DNA of 64,000 nucleotides from a candidate division WOR-3 bacterium (GTDB taxonomy: Bacteria > Hydrothermota > Tepidihabitantia > SM23-42 > JAOAFX01): NCBI GenBank assembly GCA_039802005.1, contig JBDRVV010000003.1:1-64000 (forward strand), read 5' to 3'. The number at the start of each line of letters is the position of its first letter. Positions within the stretch are counted from its first letter, which is position 1. Shown piece after piece: positions 10,949-19,899 of this stretch. The position numbers were made by a program, and so were the translations under genes. The notes under the pieces are model-generated. The model worked only from the letters and a program-made list of their open reading frames with translations, was not told the DNA's origin and ran no database searches.

Positions 10949-13900
10949 ATGCAAGAATCTAGTCATTATCTGGATGATCTGACCGGTGTTCTCAACCGTC
11001 GCTTTTTACGCGAACAATTAGAACCCCGCGTCAAAGATTGGATTGCTAACCAATCACCCTTTTCTGTTGTGATTGTTGATATAGACCATTTTAAAGAAAT
11101 AAACGATATCCATGGGCACCTGCAAGGTGATTCCGTAATCAAAGAGTTTGCAAATTTTATAAAAAAAGCGATGCGGGGAACCGACTTTGTCATACGCTAC
11201 GGTGGGGATGAGTTTATTTGTATTATGCCCCGCACCAGTAAGCACGATAGTGAAAAGGTTTACCAGCGGCTCGTCAAACAATTATCTGAACAAAACTTTG
11301 CAGGACTGAAATTAACCGTCAGCGCAGGCATTGCCGGATTTCCCGATGATGCAGATAACTTAGAAACAATTATAAAGTTTGCGGATAGTGCGCTTTACGA
11401 CGCCAAAAGGAGTGGGCGGAATCGCGTGAGCGTGCAGGGTGGGCGTCGTGCCGAGTTACCAGTAAGGACGTTTATAGACAGGTTTGAAGAAAAAGACCTC
11501 ATACAGAGAACAATTTTTGATAAGGGGGAATTAAAAATAATAGTTGTTTCCGGACCCCTCGGTATCGGTAAAACAAGATTGACCCGTGAGGTTTTATCCA
11601 CCATTCAAGGAAAAGAAATTTCATGGGCGGACTGTATTCCGTTGATTGAGAATATTGCATACTACCCTATTCGGGAACTAATCAGATATAGAATTGAACG
11701 ATATGGAATGACAATTTTTGAATCAATACCTCCCGCTTATAAGGTTGAAATCTTTAAACTTCTGCCTGAATATGCTTCAGATAAAGACCAGTTACCCGAA
11801 GGAACAGTCGCCTTGACTGATAAATATAGACTTTATGAATCAGTGAAACGAATCCTTGAATTTGGTGAAAGAGACAAAATCTTTATTGTTGATAATATGC
11901 AATGGATTGATACAGAATCAATTGAGGTTTTCAAATATCTTATGCGCAGTCTCAAATCTCGTCCCATCACTTTTATATTTATTCGTAGATTAGAAGAGAA
12001 AAATGAGAGTTTACAGGCATTTTATTCTTATCTAAATCGTGAATTTCAGATTCAAGAAATGGAATTAAAAACTTTCGGCGATAAAGATGTTAGAGAAATG
12101 CTCAAAGCAGTATTGGGTGATGAGCCACCTCAAGATTTGGTCATTTACATACAGACTGAAAGCGGTGGTGTACCTTTCTATATTGAAGAGATAATTCGTG
12201 AACTTTTGCGTTCTCGCAACCTATTCACTGAAGGTGAGAAATGGATATTTGAAAAGCCAGAAAAAGGAATTGTACCTAAAACCCTGACCGAAATCATACT
12301 TCAAAAATGCAGTGGGTTGAACCGTGAAGCAAATGAAGTACTTGAACTCGCCTGCGTAATCGGTAGCTTTGATATAAGCATTATTAAAGAAATAACCGGA
12401 TACAATGAAGGGCATATCCTTGGTTTGATTAATGATATAAGCCGACTCGGAGTTGTCCGTTATGTGCGAAACAAATATACATTTAACGAAGCTGTAACAA
12501 GAAATGCCATATATCAAAATTTTAGTGACGGACCTCGTTCCCAGATGCTACACCACGCGGTTGGTATGGCAATGGAGAAACTCAGTCGGGACAAAATAGA
12601 CGAAATCTCTGAAGATCTCGCCTTCCACTTTTACATTTCCCGTGATATAGAACGCGGGATAAAATATTGCCTTAAAGCTGCACAAATCGCCAGTAATAAA
12701 TACGCCAATAGCAATGCGCTCCGATATTATTTTTGGGCACTTGAATTGCTCGGAGAACCTTCTGATGATGATACTAAAAGGGTATTTATTGATACGATAA
12801 TTAAAATGAGCAATATTCTTTATAGAACAGGAAAACATCCTCAGGCGCAGGAACTCCTTGAGAAAGCGGAGAAATATGCAAAGGATATGGACGACAGGAA
12901 ATCGCTAATCAAACTAAAAAAAGAAATGGGTGAGCATATTATGTATTTAGGAAATTATTCATCGGCAATTGAAGCCCTGAATGAAAGTATTACACTTGCA
13001 CGCGAAGAAAAAGACTATGCATCTCAAGTTTATGCCCTTGTGTCTTTAGGGAATGCCCATCGTCTTCATAACAACAATGAAGAGGCCTTAAAAGCATATC
13101 AGGAAGCCTGCAAAATTGCAGAAGATATTGGAGATAGAGTTAGTGCAGTCCGTGCTATGTTCAATATTGGGAATATTATGCTGGATGATTTAAGATATAA
13201 TGAAGCACTTGAAAAGTATGAAACAGCATTAAAGTTCCATCAGGAGATGAAAAACAAATTAAGTGAAGGCCGTGCCCTGAATAATATCGGAAACCTCTAC
13301 GAAGAACTCGGGGATTATAAAAATGCCCGTAAATCTTATGAACAGGCATTAAAAATATCCCAGGAAACCGGCAGCCGTCATGACGAATGTCTAAATTCAT
13401 TGAACCTTGCAAATGTTAATGTAGAGATTGGTAATCGTAAAAATGCCTTTGATTTTGCCCAACACGGTCTAAAAATTGCAATTGATACCGGCAATCCTTA
13501 TGATGAAATTCTATCACGGATATGTCTGTCATCAGTGCAAATGGAATACGGCGATTGTTCAAAAGCAATGGAAACCCTTGAAACCGCATTAAAAATGGCA
13601 GAATCAATAAATCTTTTTAATGTCAATCTGCATAGTTTGATTGGCAGATGTCTGATTTATTTAAATGAAATTGATAAAGCGAGTGCTCATTTCAAAAAAA
13701 TTGAGAATGTTATTGAAACTGGCACGACAGGAATAGGAACAATAATAGACCTTTCGCAGTGGTATTTTGTAATCGGTGATCCAATAAAGCTATGTCAAAT
13801 CAAGGATATGCTGAAGAAAAAAGCCCAAAATGCAAAATCTCCTAAAATTGATGCCGAAATAGAAATAATGGAAGCAAATTGTTGTATCCTCAACAAGGAT

Positions 13901-14128
13901 TACCCAAATGCTGAAAACCATCTTTATAATGCACTGTCCCTGATGGAAAAAATAGAATCACCGCTGAATATAGGAATAACTAATTACAGAATTGCCCAAT
14001 TAGAACTTCTACTATCAAACACTGACAAGGCAAAAAAACATCAGGAAAAAGCATTAGAAATTTTTAAATCCATTGATGCTATACCCTGGATTGAAAGGAC
14101 AACCAACTTTAAACCGATAACTACTTGA
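10949..14128 (+). CDS. GGDEF diguanylate cyclase - AAA ATPase - TPR protein
   Basis: The product has 1059 residues. The N-terminal 170 residues form a diguanylate cyclase domain making c-di-GMP: intact GGDEF at 85-89, metal ligand in IVDIDHFKEIN, and an inhibitory-site RxxD (R76-D79) exactly 5 residues before GGDEF, so product inhibition is likely. It is followed by a P-loop ATPase of the COG3899 type (GPLGIGKT near 205, IFIVDNMQWID near 315) and a long C-terminal TPR array (ALNNIGNLYEELGDY and related units). No sensor domain precedes GGDEF; the ATPase-TPR part presumably provides regulation. It lies 32 nt after the cyclase gene of the same architecture. Confidence 0.92.
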   Translation: MQESSHYLDDLTGVLNRRFLREQLEPRVKDWIANQSPFSVVIVDIDHFKEINDIHGHLQGDSVIKEFANFIKKAMRGTDFVIRYGGDEFICIMPRTSKHDSEKVYQRLVKQLSEQNFAGLKLTVSAGIAGFPDDADNLETIIKFADSALYDAKRSGRNRVSVQGGRRAELPVRTFIDRFEEKDLIQRTIFDKGELKIIVVSGPLGIGKTRLTREVLSTIQGKEISWADCIPLIENIAYYPIRELIRYRIERYGMTIFESIPPAYKVEIFKLLPEYASDKDQLPEGTVALTDKYRLYESVKRILEFGERDKIFIVDNMQWIDTESIEVFKYLMRSLKSRPITFIFIRRLEEKNESLQAFYSYLNREFQIQEMELKTFGDKDVREMLKAVLGDEPPQDLVIYIQTESGGVPFYIEEIIRELLRSRNLFTEGEKWIFEKPEKGIVPKTLTEIILQKCSGLNREANEVLELACVIGSFDISIIKEITGYNEGHILGLINDISRLGVVRYVRNKYTFNEAVTRNAIYQNFSDGPRSQMLHHAVGMAMEKLSRDKIDEISEDLAFHFYISRDIERGIKYCLKAAQIASNKYANSNALRYYFWALELLGEPSDDDTKRVFIDTIIKMSNILYRTGKHPQAQELLEKAEKYAKDMDDRKSLIKLKKEMGEHIMYLGNYSSAIEALNESITLAREEKDYASQVYALVSLGNAHRLHNNNEEALKAYQEACKIAEDIGDRVSAVRAMFNIGNIMLDDLRYNEALEKYETALKFHQEMKNKLSEGRALNNIGNLYEELGDYKNARKSYEQALKISQETGSRHDECLNSLNLANVNVEIGNRKNAFDFAQHGLKIAIDTGNPYDEILSRICLSSVQMEYGDCSKAMETLETALKMAESINLFNVNLHSLIGRCLIYLNEIDKASAHFKKIENVIETGTTGIGTIIDLSQWYFVIGDPIKLCQIKDMLKKKAQNAKSPKIDAEIEIMEANCCILNKDYPNAENHLYNALSLMEKIESPLNIGITNYRIAQLELLLSNTDKAKKHQEKALEIFKSIDAIPWIERTTNFKPITT

Positions 14129-14148
14129 TAGGATCTTAAAAATGATTG

Positions 14149-14829
14149 ATGTCCAGAAAAAATAGTATGGGAAGATTTGATATTATTTTAACATTTTTAT
14201 TTATTTTTAGTTTTGCAACAGGACAGGAGAAAATGGAAAAAAGTGATGAAATAGTTGAGGATACGATAAAAAACCTCTTCAAAGACAAATATGATAATCC
14301 AGTTGTTAATTTAATAAATTTACCTTATTGTTTTCAAAATCTTAAGTATCTGCGTGTATATGATTATAGCCAACTCGTTGAAGACCCGCTCATACCAACA
14401 AAATGGGTTGTGACCCCTTCAATGAAAAAATTCAGAATCCCACTGTCCGGAGAAGATATAAAAATGATTCTTTCTGAAATTGCTTTTTTACCATCTTCTT
14501 CTGAAGAAGCACTTACCGCCACCAAAGTCATTGCTGAATGGCTATATGAATATGGGAGTTTAATCGACGATATTAATTCAAATTCCTTCCAGAAAATTAT
14601 AAAATCAAGCCAGCTAAATTTTGCACAGGTTAAAAACCCTGAGGTTATAAAAATAGACAGTGGATATATAATCAATTGTTATATATATCAACCTAAGGTT
14701 AACATCTTGGGATTTGATATCATTCCTTTTGAAGTGCTCGTTAAATTATGCTGTGAATTTAGTAAAAATGCATATAAACTTGAGCAAATTGAAATTGATG
14801 CAACATATCTAAAGAAAACCGTAGAATAA
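14149..14829 (+). CDS. Secreted protein of unknown function
   Basis: About 226 residues, not recognised. The N-terminus has a signal peptide (hydrophobic stretch IILTFLFIFSFATG, cleavage probably before QEKMEK). The rest is a soluble mixed domain without a visible motif. Start uncertain: TTG at 14146, ATG at 14149 or ATG at 14167 (MGRFDII). I chose 14149, with AGGAT 14 nt upstream as a weak ribosome site. It begins 20 nt after the GGDEF protein and is probably transcribed with it. Confidence 0.6.
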   Translation: MSRKNSMGRFDIILTFLFIFSFATGQEKMEKSDEIVEDTIKNLFKDKYDNPVVNLINLPYCFQNLKYLRVYDYSQLVEDPLIPTKWVVTPSMKKFRIPLSGEDIKMILSEIAFLPSSSEEALTATKVIAEWLYEYGSLIDDINSNSFQKIIKSSQLNFAQVKNPEVIKIDSGYIINCYIYQPKVNILGFDIIPFEVLVKLCCEFSKNAYKLEQIEIDATYLKKTVE

Positions 14830-14858
14830 ACCATTAGCAATAAACGAGAAGGGTCTCC

Positions 14859-14886
14859 TTGACTTCTATTCTAAAATCAGTATAAT
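14859..14886 (+). promoter_or_regulatory. sucCD promoter
   Basis: TTGACT (14859-14864), 16 nt, TATAAT (14881-14886). The expected start near 14893 leaves an ~18-nt leader carrying the strong Shine-Dalgarno AAGGAGGTAA of sucC, so this unit is not leaderless. Confidence 0.85.
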
Positions 14887-14910
14887 AAATAGCGAACTTA
14901 AGGAGGTAAT

Positions 14911-16041
14911 TTGAAAATCCATGAATATCAAGCAAAGGAATTTTTCAAAAAATACGGCATTCCCGTGCCAAAAGAAAAGGTCTGTTTCAATATAAACGAG
15001 GTAATCCAGGCCTCAAAAGAAATAGGGCTCCCCTGTGTTATAAAGGCGCAGGTAATGGTCGGTGGCAGAGGTAAGGCAGGTGGGATAAAGGTTGCAAAGA
15101 CCGAGGAAGAGGTTAAGACCTATGGTACCCAGATACTTGGTATGGAGATAAAAGGCATACCAGTAAAGAAGGTTCTGGTTTCAGAAGCAATAGGAATTGC
15201 CTCAGAAGCCTACCTCGGTATTATCATTGACCGCAATGAAAAAAAGACCGTCTTGATGGCATGTAAAGAAGGCGGTGTGGAGATTGAAGAGGTTGCCCGA
15301 CAGAAACCCGAGGCAATATATAAGGTTTATGCTGACCCTTTGCTCGGTTTGCTTGAACACAAGGCAAGGGAGATCGGCTTATTTTTATATGGCAGTTCCA
15401 AGACCGCCTTTGATTGTGCTGCAATCGCCGATAAACTCTATAGACTTTTCGTTGAAAATGATGCATCACTGGCTGAAATAAATCCACTCGTCGTTGATAA
15501 TAAAGGAAATTTAATAGCACTTGATGCCAAGATAAATTTTGATGATAATGGACTATATCGCCACCCCGAGATTGAGGCGATAAGGGACAGGGAAAGTGAA
15601 GACGAAAACGAATTGCTTGCAAGGGAAAGGGATTTATCATATGTCAAACTCAATGGCAACATAGGTTGTGTTGTAAATGGTGCAGGATTGGCAATGGCAA
15701 CAATGGATTTGGTCAAACACTTTGGTGGTGAACCGGCAAACTTTCTTGATATAGGCGGTTCATCCTCCCCGGAAAAAGTAAAAAATGCACTGGAGATCCT
15801 TTTGCGCGACAAAAATGTGAAGGTGATATTCTTCAACATTTTCGGTGGTATCACAAGATGCGATGATGTTGCATTAGGAATCCTTGAGGCAAAAAAATCT
15901 TTGAATATTAAACAACCAATCGTTGCAAGGCTCACCGGAACAAACGAAGACAAGGCAATGGAGATTCTCAAAGAGGCAGGATTGATATTTGCCAAGACAA
16001 TGGATGAAGGTGCGAAAAAGGCAATTGAACTATTAAAATAG
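14911..16041 (+). CDS. sucC: Succinyl-CoA synthetase (ADP-forming) beta subunit
   Basis: ATP-grasp subunit of succinate-CoA ligase, interconverting succinyl-CoA and succinate with ADP/ATP. 376 residues. The start MKIHEYQAKEFF is canonical and uses TTG directly after AAGGAGGTAA. The ATP-grasp loop VGGRGKAGGIKV lies near residue 50, and the C-terminal CoA-ligase region (GGSSSPEKV, FNIFGGITRCD) is intact. sucD follows after 12 nt. Confidence 0.96.
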   Translation: MKIHEYQAKEFFKKYGIPVPKEKVCFNINEVIQASKEIGLPCVIKAQVMVGGRGKAGGIKVAKTEEEVKTYGTQILGMEIKGIPVKKVLVSEAIGIASEAYLGIIIDRNEKKTVLMACKEGGVEIEEVARQKPEAIYKVYADPLLGLLEHKAREIGLFLYGSSKTAFDCAAIADKLYRLFVENDASLAEINPLVVDNKGNLIALDAKINFDDNGLYRHPEIEAIRDRESEDENELLARERDLSYVKLNGNIGCVVNGAGLAMATMDLVKHFGGEPANFLDIGGSSSPEKVKNALEILLRDKNVKVIFFNIFGGITRCDDVALGILEAKKSLNIKQPIVARLTGTNEDKAMEILKEAGLIFAKTMDEGAKKAIELLK

Positions 16042-16053
16042 AAAGGAGTCTAA

Positions 16054-16923
16054 ATGAGCATTTTAATAAATAAAAATACAAGACTTGTAGTGCAGGGTAT
16101 CACCGGTCGTGATGGGAGTTTCCATACACGCCAGATGCTAAATTACGGAACGAATGTCGTTGCTGGTGTAACACCGGGTAAAGGTGGAACAGTAGTTGAA
16201 GGTGTACCGGTATTCAATTCAGTTGCTGAGGCAGTAAAAAAGACCGGTGCGAATACATCGGTGATATTTGTGCCGGCGAAGTTTGCCCCGGCTGCAATGT
16301 ATGAGGCAATTGATGCGGGTATAGAATTGGTTGTCTGTATCTCCGAAGGAATTCCTACAATTGAAATGGTAAAGATTATGGCGTATTTGAAAGATAAAAA
16401 ATGTAGACTCATCGGACCGAATTCACCAGGGCTCGTGTCCGCAGGCGAGGCAAAAGTGGGTATTTTACCCGGGCATATATTTAAGAAGGGGAGGATCGGC
16501 GTGGTTTCGCGCAGTGGCACCCTGACTTACGAAATCGTCGACCATATTACAAAAATCGGACTTGGACAATCAACCTGTATTGGTATTGGTGGCGACCCGA
16601 TAATCGGAACAAAATTCATTGATTGTCTTGAATTATTTGCAAATGATCCTGAGACCGAAGCTGTTGTTATTGTAGGTGAGATTGGCGGCAGGGATGAACA
16701 GGATGCAGCAGAATATATCAAAAAATATTTCAAAAAGCCGGTCTTTGGTTTTATCGCAGGCAAAACCGCACCACCGGATAAAAGAATGGGGCATGCCGGT
16801 GCAATAATTTCCGGGACTGCTGGCACTGCTGCAGAAAAGGTAAAGGCATTTGAATCAGCGGGGGTGAAAGTTGGCGAGACACCGGCACAGGTAGCAGAGT
16901 TGATAAAATCAACATTAAAATAA
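16054..16923 (+). CDS. sucD: Succinyl-CoA synthetase alpha subunit
   Basis: CoA-binding and phosphohistidine subunit paired with SucC. 289 residues, the family length. The Rossmann CoA site ([14 protein letters not shown]) lies near residue 12, the catalytic histidine in GHAGAIISG near residue 250, and GPNSPG is present. ATG start with AAAGGAG 5-9 nt upstream. Cotranscribed with sucC; the rubrerythrin gene follows after 47 nt containing four short 'aaggcaa' iterations. Confidence 0.96.
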   Translation: MSILINKNTRLVVQGITGRDGSFHTRQMLNYGTNVVAGVTPGKGGTVVEGVPVFNSVAEAVKKTGANTSVIFVPAKFAPAAMYEAIDAGIELVVCISEGIPTIEMVKIMAYLKDKKCRLIGPNSPGLVSAGEAKVGILPGHIFKKGRIGVVSRSGTLTYEIVDHITKIGLGQSTCIGIGGDPIIGTKFIDCLELFANDPETEAVVIVGEIGGRDEQDAAEYIKKYFKKPVFGFIAGKTAPPDKRMGHAGAIISGTAGTAAEKVKAFESAGVKVGETPAQVAELIKSTLK

Positions 16924-16970
16924 AGGCAAATTAAGGCAATTGAAGGCAATGTAAGGCGAAAGGAGAATAT

Positions 16971-17549
16971 ATGGGAAAGTCATTAAAAGGGACAAAGACT
17001 GAAAAAAATTTGTTGATTTCTTTCGCAGGTGAAAGTCAGGCAAGAAATCGTTATACATATTTTGCATCAGTGGCAAAAAAAGAAGGATATGAACAGATTT
17101 CTGCAATATTTCTTGAGACCGCGGATAACGAAAAAGAACATGCCAAGGTCTTTTTCAAGTATCTTGAGGGTGGAGAACTTGAAATCACCGCGGCGTATCC
17201 TGCGGGTATGATAAAGGATACTTTGACAAATCTCCAATCTGCGGCAGATGGCGAAAGATTTGAATGGTCAAAATTGTATTCTGACTTTGCGAAGATTGCT
17301 GATGAAGAGGGATTCCCTGAGATTGCCACATCATTCAGAGAGATCGCTGAGGTTGAACAATTCCATGAATCACGGTACAGAAAACTGATTGAGAATGTGA
17401 AAAACGGTACAGTCTTTAAAAAGCCGACAGTCGTAAAATGGCATTGCCGAAATTGTGGATATATCCACGAAGGGATTGAGGCACCTAAAGAATGCCCGGC
17501 GTGCAAACATCCACAATCGTACTACGAACTTCTTGCGGAGAATTATTAA
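16971..17549 (+). CDS. Rubrerythrin
   Basis: Non-haem iron peroxidase that reduces hydrogen peroxide in anaerobes. 192 residues. A four-helix ferritin-like diiron domain (ESQARNRYTYFA, ETADNEKEHAKVF, EVEQFHESRYRKL) is followed by a C-terminal rubredoxin-like domain with two CxxC pairs (CRNCGYIHEG ... CPACKHPQ). ATG with AAAGGAG upstream. Probably read through from sucCD. Its electron donor may be the rubredoxin at 23902-24090. Confidence 0.96.
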   Translation: MGKSLKGTKTEKNLLISFAGESQARNRYTYFASVAKKEGYEQISAIFLETADNEKEHAKVFFKYLEGGELEITAAYPAGMIKDTLTNLQSAADGERFEWSKLYSDFAKIADEEGFPEIATSFREIAEVEQFHESRYRKLIENVKNGTVFKKPTVVKWHCRNCGYIHEGIEAPKECPACKHPQSYYELLAENY

Positions 17550-17552
17550 AGA

Positions 17553-17905
17553 TCGGTTATCGTTGTATAGTTTCGCTGCCCGTTTCGTTATACGGCATCG
17601 TCTATTGGCTTAAAGACCGGTTAATCAACTTATTTCTTTTCTTGTAATTCTAATCCCCCTGTTTCCCCCTTTAGGAAAGGGGGAATTAACAGAGGATTTA
17701 AGAAAGGGGGAGTTAATGAATGAATTAGGAAAGGGGAAGTTAAAGAATGAATTAGAAAAGGGGGAGTTAAAGGATAAATTAGAAAAGGAGAGCTAAAGGA
17801 TGAATTAGAAAGGGGAAATTAAGTGTTGCATTAGAAAGGGGATTAAGGCATGTATTAAAAAAGCGGAATTAAAGGATGAATTAGAAAGGGGGAGTTTATA
17901 CAATA
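17553..17905. repeat. Composite intergenic repeat, copy C, with 26-bp tandem array
   Basis: 17553-17618 match 89-153, and 17643-17690 match the C-run/G-run palindrome of copies A and B. From about 17674 to 17900 there are about nine degenerate units of 24-27 bp of the form gaaaggggga(a/g)ttaa, then an 8-nt variable part, then tgaatta. Units touch without spacers, so this is a minisatellite and not a CRISPR. No gene lies between rubrerythrin and rlmN. Confidence 0.8.
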
Positions 17906-17916
17906 AAGAAAGGCCT

Positions 17917-18942
17917 TTAGGAATTTTTAAGATTTCCTGCCAGTTGACCACAACCAGCAAGAATATCTTTTCCCTTTGACTTGCGCAGGGTCACAGGATG
18001 GTCAGAATTAAATAATATCTCCTGGAATTTTGCAACTGTGTCAGGAGGAGAAGATTCATAAGGCAATTCTGGATAGGGATTATAAGGAATTAAATTTATC
18101 TTCGAAGGGATTCCTTTTAATAGTTTCAAAAGCTGCTGGGCATCTTTTTGAGAGTCATTCAAATTTTTAATCAATACATATTCAAATGTAACGAGCTCCT
18201 TTTTTTCAGAATATAATCTTGCCAGTTTCAAAATTTCTTTTAAAGGATTTTTTTTTGCCACGGGCATATATCTTTCACGCATTGCTTGGTCGGCAAAATT
18301 TAAGGAAATTGCAAGTTTAACCTTCCACTTTGAGTTCAAAAGTTTCTCTATCCCTTCAATTATTCCGGCAGTTGAGATTGTGATATGACGCTGACTCATA
18401 CCAAGCCCTATTGATGATGTGATGAATTCAAGCGCAATAAAGACATTTTCTAAATTCAAAAGCGGCTCACCCATGCCCATAAAAACGATATTGGTCAATT
18501 TATCGATTACTGATTTCTGGACGAGTTGAACCTGATTGGCGATTTCAAACCCTTTCAAATTTCTTTTGAAACCCATAATTCCGGTTGCACAGAATAAGCA
18601 TCCTAAGGGGCAACCTACCTGGGTTGATATGCAGACAGTCCTCCTCGGTAATTCAGGAATAAAGACTGATTCAATCAAATTTTTGTCACTCAATTCCCAT
18701 AAAAATTTTTCTGCACCATCCGTTGCCTTTAAATTTTTAATCAATTTTATATCTTCAATAATAAATTTTTCCGATAATGTTTTTCTCAGAGCGAGTGAAA
18801 GATTTGACATCATATCGAAATCATTGACTCCCTTCTGCCATATCCATTGAAAGATCTGACGTCCACGATATGATTCAAGACCCATATCCTTAAATAAATT
18901 TTCAAGTTCTTCAAGCGAAAGTTCTTTTATATTATGTGGCAT
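17917..18942 (-). CDS. rlmN: 23S rRNA (adenine2503-C2)-methyltransferase RlmN
   Basis: Radical-SAM enzyme that methylates A2503 of 23S rRNA and A37 of some tRNAs. 341 residues. The radical-SAM cluster CPLGCLFCATG is near residue 110, the family N-terminal helical domain (GRQIFQWIWQKG) is present, and the conserved C-terminal cysteine lies in ILAGCGQLAG. It lies 26 nt after lepB on the same strand. No clear Shine-Dalgarno sequence is visible, only a weak AGGAT. Confidence 0.95.
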   Translation of the reverse strand: MPHNIKELSLEELENLFKDMGLESYRGRQIFQWIWQKGVNDFDMMSNLSLALRKTLSEKFIIEDIKLIKNLKATDGAEKFLWELSDKNLIESVFIPELPRRTVCISTQVGCPLGCLFCATGIMGFKRNLKGFEIANQVQLVQKSVIDKLTNIVFMGMGEPLLNLENVFIALEFITSSIGLGMSQRHITISTAGIIEGIEKLLNSKWKVKLAISLNFADQAMRERYMPVAKKNPLKEILKLARLYSEKKELVTFEYVLIKNLNDSQKDAQQLLKLLKGIPSKINLIPYNPYPELPYESSPPDTVAKFQEILFNSDHPVTLRKSKGKDILAGCGQLAGNLKNS

Positions 18943-18968
18943 AAAATCCTGTGGAAAATTCTGGATTC

Positions 18969-19667
18969 TTAAATTATTCTACCTATGCGATTACACCTTA
19001 CTTCCTTCCATCTCCAGAATTGTAATATATCTAAAAGGCTTGATGCCTCACGACCCGGATTAAAAGAAAAATAAATGAATAATGGCTTGCCCTTCAAGTA
19101 TTTTTTGTGTAATGGTCCCCAGAATCTGGAATCCATTGAGATATCCCGATTATCTCCCATTGCAAAAACACAATCCTTAGGCACAACGACCGGACCAAAA
19201 TTATCCCTTATATAAATTCCATAAAGATCAGCAAACTTTGCACTCTCCCAGTTTTTTTGATAATTTGGACCATCATTGGTGTAGCCCGGTAGGATACGTG
19301 GATCACGATGTATTTTGTATGGCTCATCAACGGGTTTGCCATTTACATAAAGAACTTTATTGACAATTTTTACTGTATCCCCTTCTACTGCCACACATCT
19401 TTTTACAAAATCACGATTCTCAAACGGGTATTTAAAAACTATTATCTCTCCCCTGTTCGGCATTCTACCCGGTATGATCTGAAATTGAGTATATGGAAAT
19501 TTTACTCCGTAGATAAAACGATTAACAAGTAGTGCATCGCCGATAAGAAGGGTCTTCTCCATTGAACCTGTGGGTATAACATACGCCTCAACAAATACTG
19601 CCCTGAGAATTAAAACAACGAGTATCACAATTACCCAAGAATAAATCTCTCTCTTTAGTTTCTCCAT
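18969..19667 (-). CDS. lepB: Signal peptidase I
   Basis: Membrane serine protease that removes signal peptides from exported proteins. 232 residues. One N-terminal membrane segment (residues about 8-28) precedes the catalytic serine in IPTGSMEKTL. The general-base lysine is in RDFVKRCVAVEGD, and GDNRDISMDSRFWG is the family signature. The ATG is only 8 nt after the -10 box, so the mRNA is nearly leaderless. rlmN follows. Confidence 0.95.
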   Translation of the reverse strand: MEKLKREIYSWVIVILVVLILRAVFVEAYVIPTGSMEKTLLIGDALLVNRFIYGVKFPYTQFQIIPGRMPNRGEIIVFKYPFENRDFVKRCVAVEGDTVKIVNKVLYVNGKPVDEPYKIHRDPRILPGYTNDGPNYQKNWESAKFADLYGIYIRDNFGPVVVPKDCVFAMGDNRDISMDSRFWGPLHKKYLKGKPLFIYFSFNPGREASSLLDILQFWRWKEVRCNRIGRII

Positions 19668-19675
19668 AGGCCTAA

Positions 19676-19703
19676 ATTATATGCATAAGAGGGTGAAAGT
19701 CAA
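19676..19703 (-). promoter_or_regulatory. lepB promoter, near-leaderless type
   Basis: TTGACT (19703-19698), 16 nt, TATAAT (19681-19676). The ATG lies at 19667, leaving a leader of about 1-2 nt and no Shine-Dalgarno sequence. Confidence 0.8.
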
Positions 19704-19761
19704 TAACAAAAGCCATTGCGAATTAACCTGCCCTTACCGTTGTTCTGCTCTAAAAGATGTA

Positions 19762-19808
19762 GCGGTCCTTGGTCGCAATAAAGATTGCAGTGGTAGAGTT
19801 TACTCTGC
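19762..19808 (+). repeat. Two small palindromes of the TGTAG family
   Basis: A hairpin at 19762-19776 (six pairs counting wobbles) directly follows the GATGTAG tag at 19756-19762. A second at 19793-19808 (7-bp stem gtagagt/actctgc, TT loop) follows TTGCAGTG. Both lie in the divergent lepB/S8-protease intergenic region. Confidence 0.6.
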
Positions 19809-19833
19809 AATGAGGATTCAGGTGACTTAAGTC

Positions 19834-19861
19834 TTGACTTGGTGATAGAAACGAATATAAT
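19834..19861 (+). promoter_or_regulatory. Promoter of the S8 protease gene
   Basis: TTGACT (19834-19839), 16 nt, TATAAT (19856-19861). The ~32-nt leader contains a small stem (AGAGT 19873-19877 / ACTCT 19881-19885) just before the Shine-Dalgarno GGAGGT (19891-19896). Confidence 0.85.
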
Positions 19862-19899
19862 AGAAAAATAAGAGAGTCAAACTCTTGAAAGGAGGTTCA

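Noticed and set aside
15438-15995. 185-codon open frame antisense to sucC
   Set aside because: It is a shadow of the conserved sucC frame with low-complexity Ser/Pro-rich translation; similar antisense frames over sucD, dnaK, groL and rplQ were dismissed likewise.
17674-17900. Possible CRISPR array
   Set aside because: Units of 24-27 bp touch directly and are degenerate throughout; there are no unique spacers of constant length and no cas genes nearby.
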